64,000 nt of DNA from Saussurea involucrata (GCA_033807775.1 CM066314.1:37493501-37557500); one strand, 5' to 3'; positions 10,467 through 23,085 are shown, counted from the stretch's first letter. Numbers and translations are program-made. Notes: a model not told the origin generated them from the letters alone.

Positions 10467-11348
10467 TATTATTTATCTTTTTAAGTGGGGGTTCAATGAT
10501 TTTGAAGAAATCTAACGGAATTAAAATGCTTAATTCATTTAAACAAATTTCATTCTAAACGAGAAGGAATTTTTAAAATCCACCAAATTTCATAATTAAG
10601 GGATTTTAACATTCTTTTCCAATAAGTTGAGATTTTGACTAAATGAAATGTTGTATTTTCGTAATCCAATTATAATTTTAGCCCAAATATAACCTAATTA
10701 ATTTAATTTAAGTTAATACTTTTATTTTTTATTTGATTTAATTTAAACTTTTGTTTATTATTTGATTTTTATTTTATTTTTTCGAAGTATCCTTTAGTTC
10801 AGCTGATAACATACTTTTGTTTTATTTTTAAAAAAAATATATTTTAACGAATTTTTTCTTAATATTTATTAAGTATAATAGTAATGTTTTTTAGTTAATA
10901 TATTAGATACCGGATTATATCTCTTAGCTATTTTGAAACAATTTTAGTATCGATTTAGTAACGTTGTTTGATTTATAGTTATATTTGGATGGTGTATATA
11001 ATATTGTTTTACACATTAAATGATTATTTTATTAATGTATTTTCACTTTCAAAATAATTAAAATATAAAAAAAAGTATTTTTGGTCATTTACCATTATTT
11101 CATTCCAATTCCAAAGCTACATTATGTGAAGCAAACAGATATATTTCAATTTTTTAACAAATTCCATTTCAATATATGTCACCCAAACATGTGGTCAAAT
11201 CTGACAATTCCATTTCAATTCTTTCAAAGTCAAGTTTTTTTTAACATATTCTATTCCATCCAAAAACATTCTGCGAACCAAATGCCACCTTAGAGGACTT
11301 TCAGAAGATTCTAAAAATGTAGACTCAAAATTCAATTTTTTTAAAAGG
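10467..11348. other. AT-rich DNA, possible decayed hAT-like element
   Basis: No gene. The right part ends 'gcgaaccaaatgccacctta' near 11294, reminiscent of a hAT-type end, and 'taagtgggggttcaatg' near 10480 could be its partner. The match is weak and no target duplication was found. Confidence 0.4.
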
Positions 11349-11854
11349 GCAAATTGCATGAAAAAGTAACGTACTTTGTCTTAATTCCTATTTTAGATAA
11401 CACACTTTTAAAACACTCATTTTGGTACATGAGATGTGAAATCTCAAACTTTTAAGTACCCGGATGACCGGTTTAACCATTAACAAGTTACCGTCATGAT
11501 GTGGCAGATGATATGGCATCCACCTCATAATTATTTGTTGAGATGCCAATTGATGTGGATATCTTTTATAAAAACTACTTTTAAAATATCTCTCTTTTTT
11601 ATTTTTCATTAATGTTTATAATAGAAAATAATATGAAAAAAATTGTTTCTTTACTTTCTAAACAAACAAGATGAATCAATATAATAAATTTGTTAAATTT
11701 CATTCCTCTCCAAATTGGGGAATAGAAAGCAATCACGAGATCTGATGAAATCTTTCTTCATCTTCAAAATCTTCTCTGAAAAAAATAGTTGAAAATATCA
11801 CATATAGAAATCGAGAAAAAAAGCCTTCATCCTCATCCAGTTTTTCATCTTCAT
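11349..11854. mobile_element. MULE-like element F, left arm (piece 1 of 3)
   Basis: Begins GCAAATTGCATGAAAAAGTA. The complement of the DNA ending at 54517 starts identically and stays similar for about 240 bp, so this is one long terminal inverted repeat of an element whose other arm is 43 kb away. The outer flank 'ttttttaaaag' is found next to both ends (11337-11347 and 54520-54530, one or two bases from the repeat), consistent with a 9-10 bp Mutator-type duplication. It is interrupted at 11854 by gypsy element D, with insertion-site sequence TTCAT. Confidence 0.8.
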
Positions 11855-14768
11855 TGTAACACTTCGAAATCGGAAAGAGCAACTAACTTTAATTTCGATA
11901 AAATAACGAAAAGATGATAGAATCCTTTCTACAAACCATCCTTGATAATACCTCAAAATTTAAACATCACAACTCCCACAATTAATAACTCAAGACGGGC
12001 GTTACTTAACACAAATACAAGTTGCTAATCCCAACTATGTGAGGAAGACTTCACTAAGCAAATCACTTCTCGTGCACTCTACTAGTACTCATCACTTCAC
12101 AGTGTAGCTAAAACTATTCCCAACCTGAACCTGTTGCACATGCCGACAATTAAAAAGGGTTAGGCTAATGCCTAGTGAGTTCAAGAGTTTACATCATGAT
12201 CAAATAATTTGATAGTTCAACTTAATTCATGATTTCCAAAAAGGGGTTTGTATAAAATACACCGACAACCCAATTTCCAAAAGCACACAATTTCCATGAG
12301 GAAAGTTTCCAATGAAAATCATTTCCCAGCAATGGACCCAAATCCAAAACTCACTCAAGATGTAAATAATTAATAAACTCCCAAATAACATCAATGCGAA
12401 TAAAACTTCAATAGACAAAAACATCCAACCAAGGATGAGGCATCAAATACCGCCCATAAATCATGGAAAAACAATCCATATGCATATAATACGAAGCCGA
12501 CAACGCGGATAAACAAATTACCCGAAAACAACACCCTTCGGTGACGGGAGAGACCCGATTTCATCGAACGTGGCGAACACACAAGTTAAACCACAATTAT
12601 AAAAATACAAGCATGTTTCATGGATGGGAAAACATATGATATCAACCATATCCAGGTCTCTAGTCAATTGTAGACATCAACCCAAACCTGATCTTTAGTC
12701 TATTGTGACATCAATCCAAACCGGATCTCTAGTCTATTATGATATCAATCCAAACCGGATCTCTAGTCTATTGTGACATCAATCCAAACCGGATCTTTAG
12801 TCAAGTGAGACATCAACCCAAACCGGATCTCTAGCCTAGTGCGACATCAACCCAAACCGGATCTTTAGTCCACGGAGACATCAACCCAAACCGGATCTCT
12901 AGTCTATTGAGGCACCAACCCAAACTGGATCTCTAGCCTAAAGCCACCAAGTTCAACCCGAACGGATCTTTACCTTGGAATTCCACCATCCAAAACAAGC
13001 TTACGTAATCTAGAATTTATACATGACCCCAAAAGAATAACCAATGCGTTCAAATCATGTAATTCTCAAATACAATGCAATTTATACAAATCATAACCCA
13101 AGCCCACGTCGAGCTATCAAAACCGGGCAAATGCCTTCAAGACCCAACAGAGTCCGAAACCGAGCCATGAGCTCAAAAGATCCAATGATCATTTGTTTAA
13201 AAGTCAACTCATGCAAATGAAGTGTATCTAACCCACATAATGCAAATACATGCTCCGAGGCATGATTAACTCAATACCCCTTCATTGCCACTTTCCCAAT
13301 GAAGTCAAGTCATCTTATGCATATTTATACACGTGTGTACGTATACTCAAATCCTTTATAACTCGATAATGCATATAATTCGCAATGGTTTATTAGACCC
13401 AAAAGTACCATGAATAAATAAATGTCAAATGGTCTTCTCATATAAGACAAAACACTCAAAGGATGCACATACTCAAATAAAACGCCAATAAGCGCATAAC
13501 ACATCCAAGGCTCCACCTCGAGCTACTAAAACCGACAAACACTCAAAAGACCCATTTGAGTATAAATCAAGCCCTTAAAGGCAAAATAAACGTTTGGCTA
13601 AATACGTGTTGCCCACACGGTTACGTAAACCAAAATACATCGTTACCCAAAACCTTTGCCCTTTTAAATTCTCAATTGGCTTCCGACCCAAAATAAAAGG
13701 TTTACAACTCTCAAAATATTAATAAGGTCGAGATTGACCAAAATACCCAACTCACATGTTCACATTTTCAAAACGTAACATATCAAAACTATTGCATAAT
13801 CTCAACAAACACTAAAAGTGTATTTTGACCAAGCAACCTTCACTTATGCAATAAATTCACAAAACCACTTTCATTTGTGATTTATTTATCAATCACTCAA
13901 AATCCCCAAATATGAGTGTTTTACAAGATTTGTAAAGCTCAACACTTTGATTAATCAAAACCCACTAATTAACTCAACAAGTGATAATTTTATATAAAGC
14001 ACACAATACTTTAAAATAAACATTTTGACATGTACAACGTTTTCACAAATCAACTTGAACTCACCTTGCTAGATTAGGCTAAATCTAGATTTTTCCCAAA
14101 CGTAAGCTCCTTTGAAGACACACGAATCTTGAAGTCCAAATCTTCCAAAAACCTAGATCCATAAGTTTCCGACCATAAATATTCAGATCTAAACATGTAG
14201 AATCAGTCCCCCAACATTTTACATCAAAACCCCAACTTATACCAAAACCCTAATTCTCATAGATGAAGAAGGAGAAGACTTCCTTAACCATTCATAACCA
14301 AAATTACACCAATAAAGCCCACAATGGAAAAGAAGATGAAAACAACAAAACCTTAGCTTTTGGGTAGAGAGAGTGAGATTACCTTCATCACTTGATTCCT
14401 TAAAGCAAAAGCTTCAAGCTTCCATATCTTCAACAATGGTGGAAATGGGTTTGGTTTGGGTGGAGAAGGTGAAGAAGAGAAGGAAGGGTTTGAAGTTTTC
14501 TTGAGAGAAAAATGTTTTAGAGAGAAAGAGAGAGAGATATAGAGGAAACTGAGTTGTGGTTGTGAAATGAAGTGAGGAACGAGAGAGGGAAAGGTCTAAA
14601 AGCAAACAAAAATATTTCATCAGACACCATGCGGACGTCCGGCTGGTGCCTCTCGCGGACGTCCGGCCTCGACCTGACCGACACCCCCAATTTCCCCTTG
14701 TCCGACCTAGCGCCCATGCGGACGTCCGCAAGTCAAAATCAGATTTTCCAAGATTTTAGGGTGTTATA
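11855..14768 (-). repeat. Gypsy element D, 3' LTR (2.9 kb)
   Basis: In element sense (minus strand) it starts TATAACACCC (mutated from TGTAACACCC) at 14768 and ends GTGTTACA at 11855. Just outside it lies a purine-rich tract (14769-14795) of the kind that primes plus-strand DNA. A second copy starts at 30051. The LTR contains a 34-bp minisatellite and three CGGACGTCCG palindromes (14632, 14656 and 14719). Small open frames inside it, such as 12391-12582 with its twin at 30597-30788, are shared repeat sequence rather than genes. Confidence 0.82.
12645..12955. repeat. 34-bp minisatellite in the D 3' LTR, about nine units
   Basis: Units run 'gatctctagtctattgtgac' then 'atcaatccaaaccg', with changes such as cttt for ctct and caaccc for caatcc. 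The other LTR copy has one unit fewer. Confidence 0.9.
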
Positions 14769-16832
14769 ATCTTCCCAACCTTAAAATGATTTCGTCCTCG
14801 AAATCAAGACTCCTCACAACCAAAGACTATCTAACTCAACACTTTCCACGTTCCATTAGCCTCCAACTGAAATCCAAATCCTTCCACGCAGAACCATTAT
14901 AACAAACTTCATGCGAACCCTTACCGACAATGTCCACTTAGGTACATTATACTCATATCCGGATGAAGGGTCAATCTACTAAAGTAACTTTCAACCGGAT
15001 GACTTCGGTTGTCTCCCAACCTTAGGTGTTCCATACTTCCCCAACGGCGGACCCCGACTCTAAATCAATCCGTGTCCACACACTCTTAAATTTCTCCAAT
15101 TAGCCCAAGGGTTGATCACATCTGAAACCAACAAACCTCCAAATCCAAGGTTCCCGCTGTTGAACTGGCACTTACTCCTAACGAGTCCCATTAGACTCCA
15201 ACACCGACGGTCGTCACTGACCCATCAATTACACCACCTTCCAAAAACACGTCTAATTACCAATCATCCAATTGATATATTCTTTTACCACATGAGGAGG
15301 GTCATCCCGCTAAAACTATTTATCACAATCGAACCTCTTAGGATCACCATAACTAATACCATAACTTATTAAAATTTGGACTACTCCTTCCCATCACACT
15401 AGTGGTTCTTGGCCTCGAAATCCAAAAGTTGACACTTAGTCACACCACCAAAACTCGACCCATCACAGGGCTCCACACACACGAGCATCATTCCTCAAAC
15501 ATCCCACGAATCCAAGGTCATCCCCATGGCCTAAAGGGTCCTACATGTCCTTTATACAATACCGACAAACCCAAAACAAGGTTGCCGAAGTGAACGGTTA
15601 CCATAAGCATTATTAGAAGAGACCGCGAGTCCCACCTTTCAGTTACCAACTGAGAATAATTCAACCCCGCAGCGACACCATACGGTTCACGGTATTAACA
15701 CGCATCAGAAACCCAATCCTTCACTGAATGGTTCTACACCCCCCCCTTAACTGGGGTTGCTCAACCTCACCAAGCCTAATGAGTTCAAGGTTTTCAAGTG
15801 ACAGACTCAACAATTATGTCAATAAAGTTTTCACTAGATTTTTCAACACGAAGGTTTTTATACTAACATAACGTACGTACAAAAACTTACCACTACCTAG
15901 TCGGTAGATGCACAAACATGGACACACTCGTCCCACGTATGAAAAATCATTTTTGAAAACTATTTCATCGCAATTCAGTTTACTAACGAAACGTAAAAAC
16001 GTACTCGACAACTTTTAAAATGAACCGCTTGGGTCCCATCACGGATTTACTTGTGCTAAACACGCAAAGTAATTTCCTACATTAAAATAGCGTTCAACAG
16101 CCTGTTTGTAAAAACTTCAAAAGAAAGATTTACACGACATCAATTCCCAAAATTCTCTTTTTAACCATAAAACGACATGAACTGTAATTCATTAGCAACT
16201 TCACATGTGTCAGTTTGTTCGCAGAGAAACGAAGCAATTCATATACATGATTTGGGCCATCTCCCAGTTTTAAATCGAATAACAAGATATTTTCATCATT
16301 TGGAAATATCGGTTTAAACAACGAAAAGGAATCTCAAATCAAAATTTTGCATGCCGATCTGTAACACTTTCTTAGTAGTCACTCTGAAATAGTATAACAC
16401 ATACCAAATAGTAAATACTAAATTCTCAAAGTAGAAATTCATTAAATCAATTTTCAAAACTTCTCATTCAGTCATATAATGACAAGTAAATAAAATCCTT
16501 TTTGACCATGCTCACACACATCAACGTGTTTTTCTCAAAACTTCGAAAAACAATACGTGCACATAATTTGATTGACACATAAAACAATTCAAATCAACTT
16601 CAAACCTTAAACCGCACAAGGGATGCACATTAACGTCCCAAAATAGTGGCTACAAAACTATTCATGTCAATAAATCAATATAGTGCATTTGCAAGAAAGG
16701 GCATCAAAATGCCAACAAACGAGAGTGCATAAAACAGAACATTAGAGACGTACTATCATGATGCTCTTATATGCATTACTCACGCCGTGTATAAATCAAT
16801 TCTCACACCTAGCAAGTTGCAACAAAATATGT
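14769..16832 (-). mobile_element. Gypsy element D, internal region, 3' part (no readable genes)
   Basis: Lies between the D 3' LTR and the inserted copia element C. The last stretch in element sense resembles the usual gypsy end before a purine tract, but no pol motif survives in any frame and the largest frames are about 60-86 codons without family features. With the other internal part (28694-30050) only ~3.4 kb lies between two 2.9-kb LTRs, which fits a large retrotransposon derivative (LARD) or a very old copy. Confidence 0.6.
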
Positions 16833-17804
16833 TGTTGGTCCCGAAGGCCTATACAAGTTTGTAGAAGGGGGGGGGGGGGGGGTTGAATACAAACACACAG
16901 ATTTTACTTTTCTAAATTGTTTATTGATAAATCATTAACAATTTACAGCTTGTTGCGGAAACAAGATTAAGGATAAACCTAAATCTAAACAAGTTGGAAC
17001 ACTAAGGTTTCTTGCACTAAGAGAGATAAGGAAATTACTAATAATAACCTATCTTGAGATAAGAGATTGAACTTGTCCAGAGTTAGCAAGTTACTTCAAA
17101 TAAAGTGGGTTCATCTCTTTATATACTGCATGCATTTAATGCAAGTCAGTATACACTTTACACGTGTCATCAGCTGGTTGGTTGCATGTCATTGACCTTG
17201 GTTGACAACCTTAGTAGCCGCATGAATGAACAGTGTAGTATCAGAGTGGTTGTACGATTTCAGACAGTCGGAGGTTCTTTTCTGACATTTCGTACGGAGT
17301 CGTGCAAGGGAGGTTAAGACAAAAGTACTTTGTACAGAGGACTTCATGATCAGCTTTCGTTGATTCAGCGATCTATCATTTCATATCAGCGAATGATAGA
17401 GTTCAGCGATAGCTGAAGTCTTGTACTTGATACTTCACGTTGAGTGGACAAATCTGAGTCTTCGCTGATCCGCATCAGTTCATTAGGAGACTTGTCGCTG
17501 GTTCTTGAGCTTGATCTTCGACTTCAGCGTAGAATCTTTATTGACGTGAAACTTGTCTTCAGGGATCATAAGTAAACAACTAACTTATCAGCGATCATCA
17601 TAATGACTGAACAGACTCAGAGCATTTATGACGAACAGTTTCGCTGAATGTTTAACTTAAAGAGCGAGAGTTCCTATCAGCGGTACTGGAAGATCTTAGT
17701 ACCTATCAGCGATAGTGAAACTCTGATACATATTGTTTACTTACAATTTTCACTAAGTATATAAGAGAGGGTCATTATCAAATCACTGAGGGTTTGGATC
17801 AACA
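16833..17804 (-). repeat. Element C 3' LTR (972 bp)
   Basis: Element sense starts TGTTGATCC and ends GGACCAACA. It contains TATATAAAG (17125-17117), a G-box CACGTG 35-40 bp upstream (17161-17166), and TGCATGCA close to the TATA box. Ten copies of CAGCG/CGCTG lie within 346 bp (17366-17711). A G16 run starts near 16867. Confidence 0.93.
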
Positions 17805-17814
17805 ATCTCCCCCT
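17805..17814 (-). promoter_or_regulatory. Element C polypurine tract
   Basis: AGGGGGAGAT in element sense, directly touching the 3' LTR. The same ten bases occupy the same position in element B. It would serve as plus-strand primer for reverse transcription. Confidence 0.85.
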
Positions 17815-18074
17815 ATTTGATTATGACATAGCAACAAAGAAAATTGCTATTAAATGAAAACATAAGGATAAAAAGAACTCATAAAATATTTGTCCCTTTT
17901 ACTGTTTTCTGGGATCTTTTCAGTACTGATGGAGTAAAGTACATTCGCTGAAATCTTTCTTTAAAACTTTGAATCGGGATACAAAGAGAAATGAAAAGAT
18001 TACAAGTACAAGCGAAATAAATTACAAGTACAAAAGAATAACTGATACAATAGAGAAAAGGCGATCATATCAGC

Positions 18075-19310
18075 TTATAAAGGTTCTTCCTTAATGAGAA
18101 GTTCATCAAGGGTCTTTGATGTGGGGATCATCCAGTCAGGGACATCTTCTCCTTGATTCTTTTTCTTCAGAGCTGCTTCAAAAATCAAGGGCTTCAGGTG
18201 TCTAGCTTTGATGTTGCGTCTGATTTCACACCAGTATACGAGATCTCTGAGTTGTTCGATGGGAGCGATGTCTAGCTCAGAGATACGTTGAAAGTGATGA
18301 TTTCCATAGTAGTCTAAAAAGAATATACCACAGGGATCACTTACAACTGTGCCAGGAATGAATGTTTCTCCAGGAGGTAGAGAGGTGTCAAGCATTGAGA
18401 GATCGGCATCAGGGCCAACAAATTCAGCACGAGAGAAACCAATGCCCGTTTCATTCCGAATATGAGGACCTGAACCAGAGGCTTTCTTTTTCTTATCAGG
18501 GACTTTTCTTGGTTGAGGAAGAGTAGGAGGAATATCCACAGCAGATGAAAGCAGGTCGATCTGTTTGTTTAAGATCTTCTCGACATGGCTTTTGAACTTT
18601 GAGCGCGATCCCTGAATGGCTAATTTTGTTTCTAACCATTCAGAGAGACCAAACTTTTCTAAGGTAGTAGCATAGAAAGTTTGCTTGGTTTCGTCATCTC
18701 TGTAGACGTCCACTTCAACAACAGGAACTTCAGCGTACAATCTTCCTCTGATGTTTGCCTTGACGATTTTGGATGGTCTAGATCGATAGGTCAGCATTTG
18801 TTTAGCCCATTCCAAAGTCGTATCAGAGACCTTGGTCTTTTCTCTAACGATCTCTTGAGCATCATCCCATAGCTGACGTTGAACATCAATGGGAACTCTT
18901 TTCAGCTTGGGGTCTTTTATTGATCATTGAGTAAGTTTGATGGCGTATTCTCTGTCTTTTTCTTCAGCTTCCTTTCTTTCAGCGAGTAGGCGTTCAGCTC
19001 TGAGGTGTTCCTGGTATTCAGCTTTGGAAATTCTGAACTTTGGAGGAACTGAAGGAAGTTGATCACGCCTCAGAATGATTCGCTGATCCTCGAAGCGCTT
19101 TATTATCTCCTCTCTTTTTTTCTGATCCTCTTCACTTAGCTTTTGAGGAGCTAAGGAAGGTCTGCCTCTGTGCGAGAGTAGCTGTTCTTCTGGTTCATCA
19201 GTCTCAGAGATTAAATCTAAGACTGGGATTATTTCTTCAGCAGCAACTGGTATTTTTGGTGAAGTCGCAGTTGTGGAGCCTTCAGCGATATCCTCAAACA
19301 GGGGAGAGGA
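18075..19310 (-). pseudogene. Element C extra gene, exon 2 (411 codons, one TGA)
   Basis: This is the downstream part of the gene that begins at 22104. The frame is open across the whole piece apart from a TGA at 18926-18924 (after KLTQ). The protein is rich in charged helices: EEDQKKREEIIKRFEDQR and RLLAERKEAEEKDRE look like coiled coil. A lysine patch (PDKKKKASG) follows, then a more globular end (GIFFLDYYG, RDLVYWCEIRR) stopping ~270 bp before the polypurine tract. No signal peptide, zinc finger or membrane helix is visible. I do not recognise a characterised family. The exon start at 19310 is inferred from splice sites and frame agreement. Confidence 0.7.
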
Positions 19311-19446
19311 CTAGCTGAAACACAGCGATCTTACGAGTAAGAACTTGGATAGAATCAGATAGAGAGAATTGGTTCAAGTGTATAGGATTGGGTAGTAGAA
19401 CTGATAGGTATGATAGAGGAGGGATGGAGTGAGATGTTTAGCATAC
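19311..19446 (-). other. Predicted intron in the element C extra gene (136 bp)
   Basis: The donor CAG|GTATGC follows a complete codon and the acceptor is TTTCAGCTAG|TCC. The interior is pyrimidine-rich with stop codons in the exon frame. Removing it joins the frame of the upstream 886-codon exon to that of the downstream 411-codon exon. The nearer CAG acceptor (19317-19315) would run into a stop, so the TAG acceptor is preferred. Prediction only, with no transcript evidence. Confidence 0.6.
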
Positions 19447-22104
19447 CTGACAAACCGGCTTTTCAAGCAAGATCATCAGATTGTCATCTTCATCGACGCT
19501 TTTGCCTTTGCCTTCCTCAGCTCCAGAGGCTGAGGGCTTTGTCTTTGTCCACTCCCCTGAAGGTTCATTTATCGAGATTCCCTTAAGAGCTTTGATCTTT
19601 TGAGCAGGTTTGACGATAAAGAATTCATCGTCATCTTCGTCATCATCATCATCATTCTTTGGAAAAGAAGATGGTTCATCATCAGGGATGTCGACGGCTT
19701 CATCATCTTCTGCTTCGGATTCAGTTTTCTCAGCTTCTTCTTCGAGTTGCTCCCCCTCAGATACAGAGGCGAGCTTCTCGGTTTCCTCAGGGTTTTCATC
19801 TCCCTGAGGTCCAGCGGTGGTTTCTTCAGCATTCGTCTTCTCTCCCCTGATAGATTCATCATGGGAAAGGTCAGCGCTCTTGGCGAGATCTTCAGCGCTC
19901 TTCTCCCCCTCTTTTTCATGATGACTGGGGGAGGAATGGCTAGATTCAGCAGCGTTGGTAGGTTCTCTGTCTTCTTGGCCAGAGAGACCTACACAAACTT
20001 CAATCTTTGCTAATCTGTCTTCAAGGCCAGAAATAGCAGGATTGATCTTCCCGAGCTCAATGCGATCTGCCGCTGTAAAGTGTTCAGATTCAGGGACAGG
20101 GGCAGGAGCAGGAGTATTCGCCTTGTGCAGCAGCTGTTCGATCATAGTCTTCATCGAACCAACGTCAGTCTTTACAGAGCTTAAGTCAGTCGTCAGAGTG
20201 TTGACATTTGTCTTCACAGCAGACATATCTCCCTCTAGTGTTCCAACCGATGTCTTCAGCGTTGTTACCTCGCTGGACATGGATGAAACTGATTTTTTGA
20301 GAGAGGTGTAGTCTGTGTAGATATCAGCGAGCACCTTGGCGAAGTCGCTGAGAGTCTTATCAAGTTGCTTCATGTCATCTGTGGAAGCCTTCTTCTCCAC
20401 CACCGTTGTCAGTTTGTTCAGATTCTCTCCAGCGTTTGTTACAGCTGTAGAGTTATTGGAGAGAGTAGTGGTGAGACCTGTCAGCTTTGTCTCCACGGAC
20501 TTCAGAGAGGCGTTGATATCTCCCAAATTAGGACCTGTAACATATAAAAACTTGTGAACAGAGGAAAGCTCAGAAGTTTGGGGTTTAGTCACAGTGTTTA
20601 TGGGTTGTTGTTTACCTGCAGGAGGATTGGTGAATTCATCGAAATCACGGGTTCCTGAGTAAAGTTCCATGTCATCTTCAAAAGTGCCCATGGATTTTTC
20701 TGCAGGTCCTGTCTTCATCATTCCTGGAGAATCAGCTTTATGTTCCGAGGAAATGATGGCAGCTCCAGTTAGATCTGGAGTAGAGACCAAATGAGTGGAG
20801 GGAGGAGCGAAGGATAAGAGTGGGGGTTGGGTTATGAGTTCAGCGTTGGATTCGCTGACAATCACTTCATCAGTCTTTTGAGAGACTGAAGGAGGTTGGG
20901 TCGGTTCCAAGTTTGTAACCTCAGCGTTTAGAGACGCTGAAGTTTGGATAAAAGGGATGGCTTGTTCAGGTGTGGCAGAGCGTACCACTGAACGTTCCTT
21001 CAGCTCTGCAGAAAGAGCTGAGGAGTCTTCAACATGAGATTGCTGGAGTTGCTCCTTTGTTTTCTTGATCCTTTTAGAATCAAGTGGGGTAGATGAATGT
21101 TTCCTTTTATTAGAAGGAGAGGATTTTGTGGCCAGGGTATCAGCGATGGGTATTGTAGCTGAAGGAGCCACAGAAGTAGAAGAAGGGTTGAGAAGAGTTA
21201 AGAGGGTAGAAAGACGTACCTCATTTTCAACAGGTTTGAAGTCGAGTACCTTAGGGCCAATCTGAGAGAGTTTTAGATCGCCCTCTTGCGGGTAGCTGTC
21301 CTTCAGGCCATATTGAAAGATAGCGCTGATGAATCGGGGGTAGGGAACCCAAGCAGGCCTGTCAGCGGCAGAGTCTACTCTTTGCAGCAAGTCATCATAG
21401 ATGAGAGATGCCCAGTCAATGTGTAGACCTTTCAGCAGAGCGTATCCCATAGCTTGCTGAGGTTGAGCGGCTTGATCAGAAGAGCCGGTCTTGGCAGTCA
21501 TGCAGCTGATAAGGTGAGCGAAGATGAAGTTCATCTCGCTGGGCATTTTCGATTTCTTCAGCAGTGTTAGCTTCTTCTCAGGCTTCTTGTCTCTGCCCAT
21601 TTCCCATACATAGCCCATTGCATCAAAAAATGCAATAAGAGCTTCTTTGTCAGCGATCTTCTTATGGTCAGGGAAAGGAGCAAAAGGTTTTTCCTTTGTA
21701 GCGATGGGAAAGTTCAGAGCTTTGCGAATGATGGCGGGTGTGATCTTTATCGTGCCATATTCAGTATCGCAGAGGATACAATCAACTGTTTTGGAGGGAT
21801 CTTTGGCGGATGGTAGCTGAGAGTGTCTGGCAGAGTACCAGAACTGAGATAGTAGCAGCTGACTTGCACGGGGTGAAATGGTCAGGGCTGTTGAAATGCA
21901 GCAATTCTTCAAGAAATTCACAACATCAGTCAGATGTGTGACTTGCTTTCGAGGAGGAAACTCGAGAAGCGCAGAAAGGTTGTTTATCTTAGTCCAGTCT
22001 AGTTGATCAAGATTGAACTTAACCTGAGGAGCCTTGATGATTTCCACTTCCTCAGAGTCAGTAGAGAAGTTCTCAGCGGTAGTAGGAATGTTAGATGTTG
22101 CCAT
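19447..22104 (-). CDS. Element C extra ('envelope-like') gene, exon 1 (886 codons)
   Basis: The likely start is ATG 22104-22102 (MATSNIP), just after a predicted leader-intron acceptor; an earlier in-frame ATG at 22128 lies inside that intron. Residues about 30-290 are a globular domain with MNFIFAHLISCMTAKTGSSD, matched in the element B gene. A bipartite nuclear-localisation-like signal follows (NKRKHSSTPLDSKRIKK, near 21110). Then comes a Ser/Thr/Pro-rich stretch, a long regular coiled coil (LNKLTTVVEKKAS to SVKTDVGSMKTMIEQLL, about 20550-20130), and a very acidic tail (DDDDDEDDDEFF). No signal peptide, membrane anchor or furin-like site is seen, so the traditional name for this Sirevirus position is not supported by features. 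It may be nuclear. Function unknown. Confidence 0.8.
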
Positions 22105-22107
22105 TTC

Positions 22108-22496
22108 CTGTATTATCAGTTCAACCAAAGATTAACAAATAAGAATAATCTTAATGTGGAAAGATTTTCCATTAAGATGGTTCGAATTTTGTCCATTTCA
22201 TTCAGACAAAATGTCTTAATGAAGATTAGGGTTTTTCTTGATTTTTGAAACGAAATGTAAAACCCATTTTCTTGTTTTCCAGTTTTCTATGAAGAAATAG
22301 ATTCTGGAAACGAATGAAGAACAAGTTTAAGATTTTGCATTTAAACTTGAAGAACAACCATGAAATGGTTGTGTTCATAAAACCACGAAAGAAAAATGAT
22401 TTCATTTTACGAAGTTCTTTTGTTTGATCTTGTTAAAACAATGAGAAGATCGAAAACAAGTTATACGCATTCAGTAATAAATAAGAACATATTAAC
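22108..22496 (-). other. Predicted 5'-UTR intron of the element C extra gene (389 bp)
   Basis: The donor is ATCAAG|GTTAAT. The acceptor AATACAG|GAA is preceded by a CTGATAA branch-like sequence and a T-rich interior. The start codon lies four bases after the acceptor. The layout (short leader exon, intron, then ATG) is that of an ordinary plant gene. Confidence 0.55.
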
Positions 22497-22800
22497 CTTG
22501 ATGTTTGATGAAGAAGATAATGAACAGTTCTTGAAGTTTTTGAAATCACAAATGCAACAGTGAATTCTTTCTTGCGGAGGAAGATTGATCGCGTAAAAGA
22601 AAAATATAAACAAAGAATTTGTTTATATAGAGATTTTAGAAAGAGAAAATCTTGAGCGGGAAAAGATTTTCATCATGACACGGACACGTGTTTGCATTTG
22701 ATTGGAAGTTTGAACGAGACGTGCAAACGTGTGCCAGGAAGAGAAAACGTGCCGGGGTTTTATCCGTTGTAATGACGTCACAACTGTCCTTTCATATTTT
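22497..22800 (-). promoter_or_regulatory. Internal promoter of the element C extra gene
   Basis: In transcription direction: TGACGTCA (22780-22773), a perfect bZIP-type palindrome; a G-box CACGTG (22690-22685); a TATA box CTATATAAAC (22630-22621); and then a leader of about 100 bp to the predicted donor at 22497. Spacing is right for a plant RNA polymerase II promoter. It lies ~450 bp beyond the pol stop and well outside the LTRs. Confidence 0.65.
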
Positions 22801-23085
22801 TGGTTGTCTCTGAGGTTTTGAAAAACTCAGAGATACTTTTGAAAACATGAAGCACTGAATGAAAATATTCAGTAAAGGTTTTAAGAAATTTCAAAAATAT
22901 CGCTGTTAAGGAAGAGATATTCAGCGATGCATTTTGTTTTGAAATCTTGCATTTTCATGCGATTGTCAGAGAGAGTAAACGTACCTTGATATCAGTGAAT
23001 CAAGTTTATTCAGAGAGAAGATGATAGAATGGGTTATACAAGTTGATTTTATCCTTTCGCTGATCAAAGTGAACCGCTGAAGATT
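22801..23085 (-). other. Element C spacer between pol and the internal promoter
   Basis: Non-coding. It contains four CAGCG/CGCTG motifs between about 22905 and 23080, a second non-coding cluster of the motif that fills the LTR. Confidence 0.6.

Noticed and set aside
12391..12582. 63-codon frame repeated almost identically at 30597-30788
   Set aside because: It lies in both LTR copies of element D, so its conservation reflects LTR duplication and not coding constraint.
12645..12955. Regular short repeats resembling a CRISPR array
   Set aside because: Units are contiguous 34-bp tandem copies without spacers, in a plant LTR.
14414..14731. 105-codon frame with Arg/Gly/Ser repeats
   Set aside because: Produced by the CGGACGTCCG palindromes and GA-rich leader-like DNA inside the D LTR.
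17105..17317. 70-codon frame repeated at 27994-28206
   Set aside because: Part of the two near-identical LTRs of element C, in the antisense direction across the TATA region.
19315..19446. Alternative intron in the C extra gene ending at the first CAG
   Set aside because: This acceptor puts the next exon in a frame that stops after six codons; the TAG acceptor four bases on keeps the 411-codon frame.
19569..20557. Several open frames opposite or offset to the element C extra gene
   Set aside because: They are shadows of its serine-, glutamate- and aspartate-rich codons; no features of their own.
18075..22104. Viral-type envelope glycoprotein
   Set aside because: No signal peptide, transmembrane segment, cysteine pattern or cleavage site; only its position after pol matches the old 'env-like' label.
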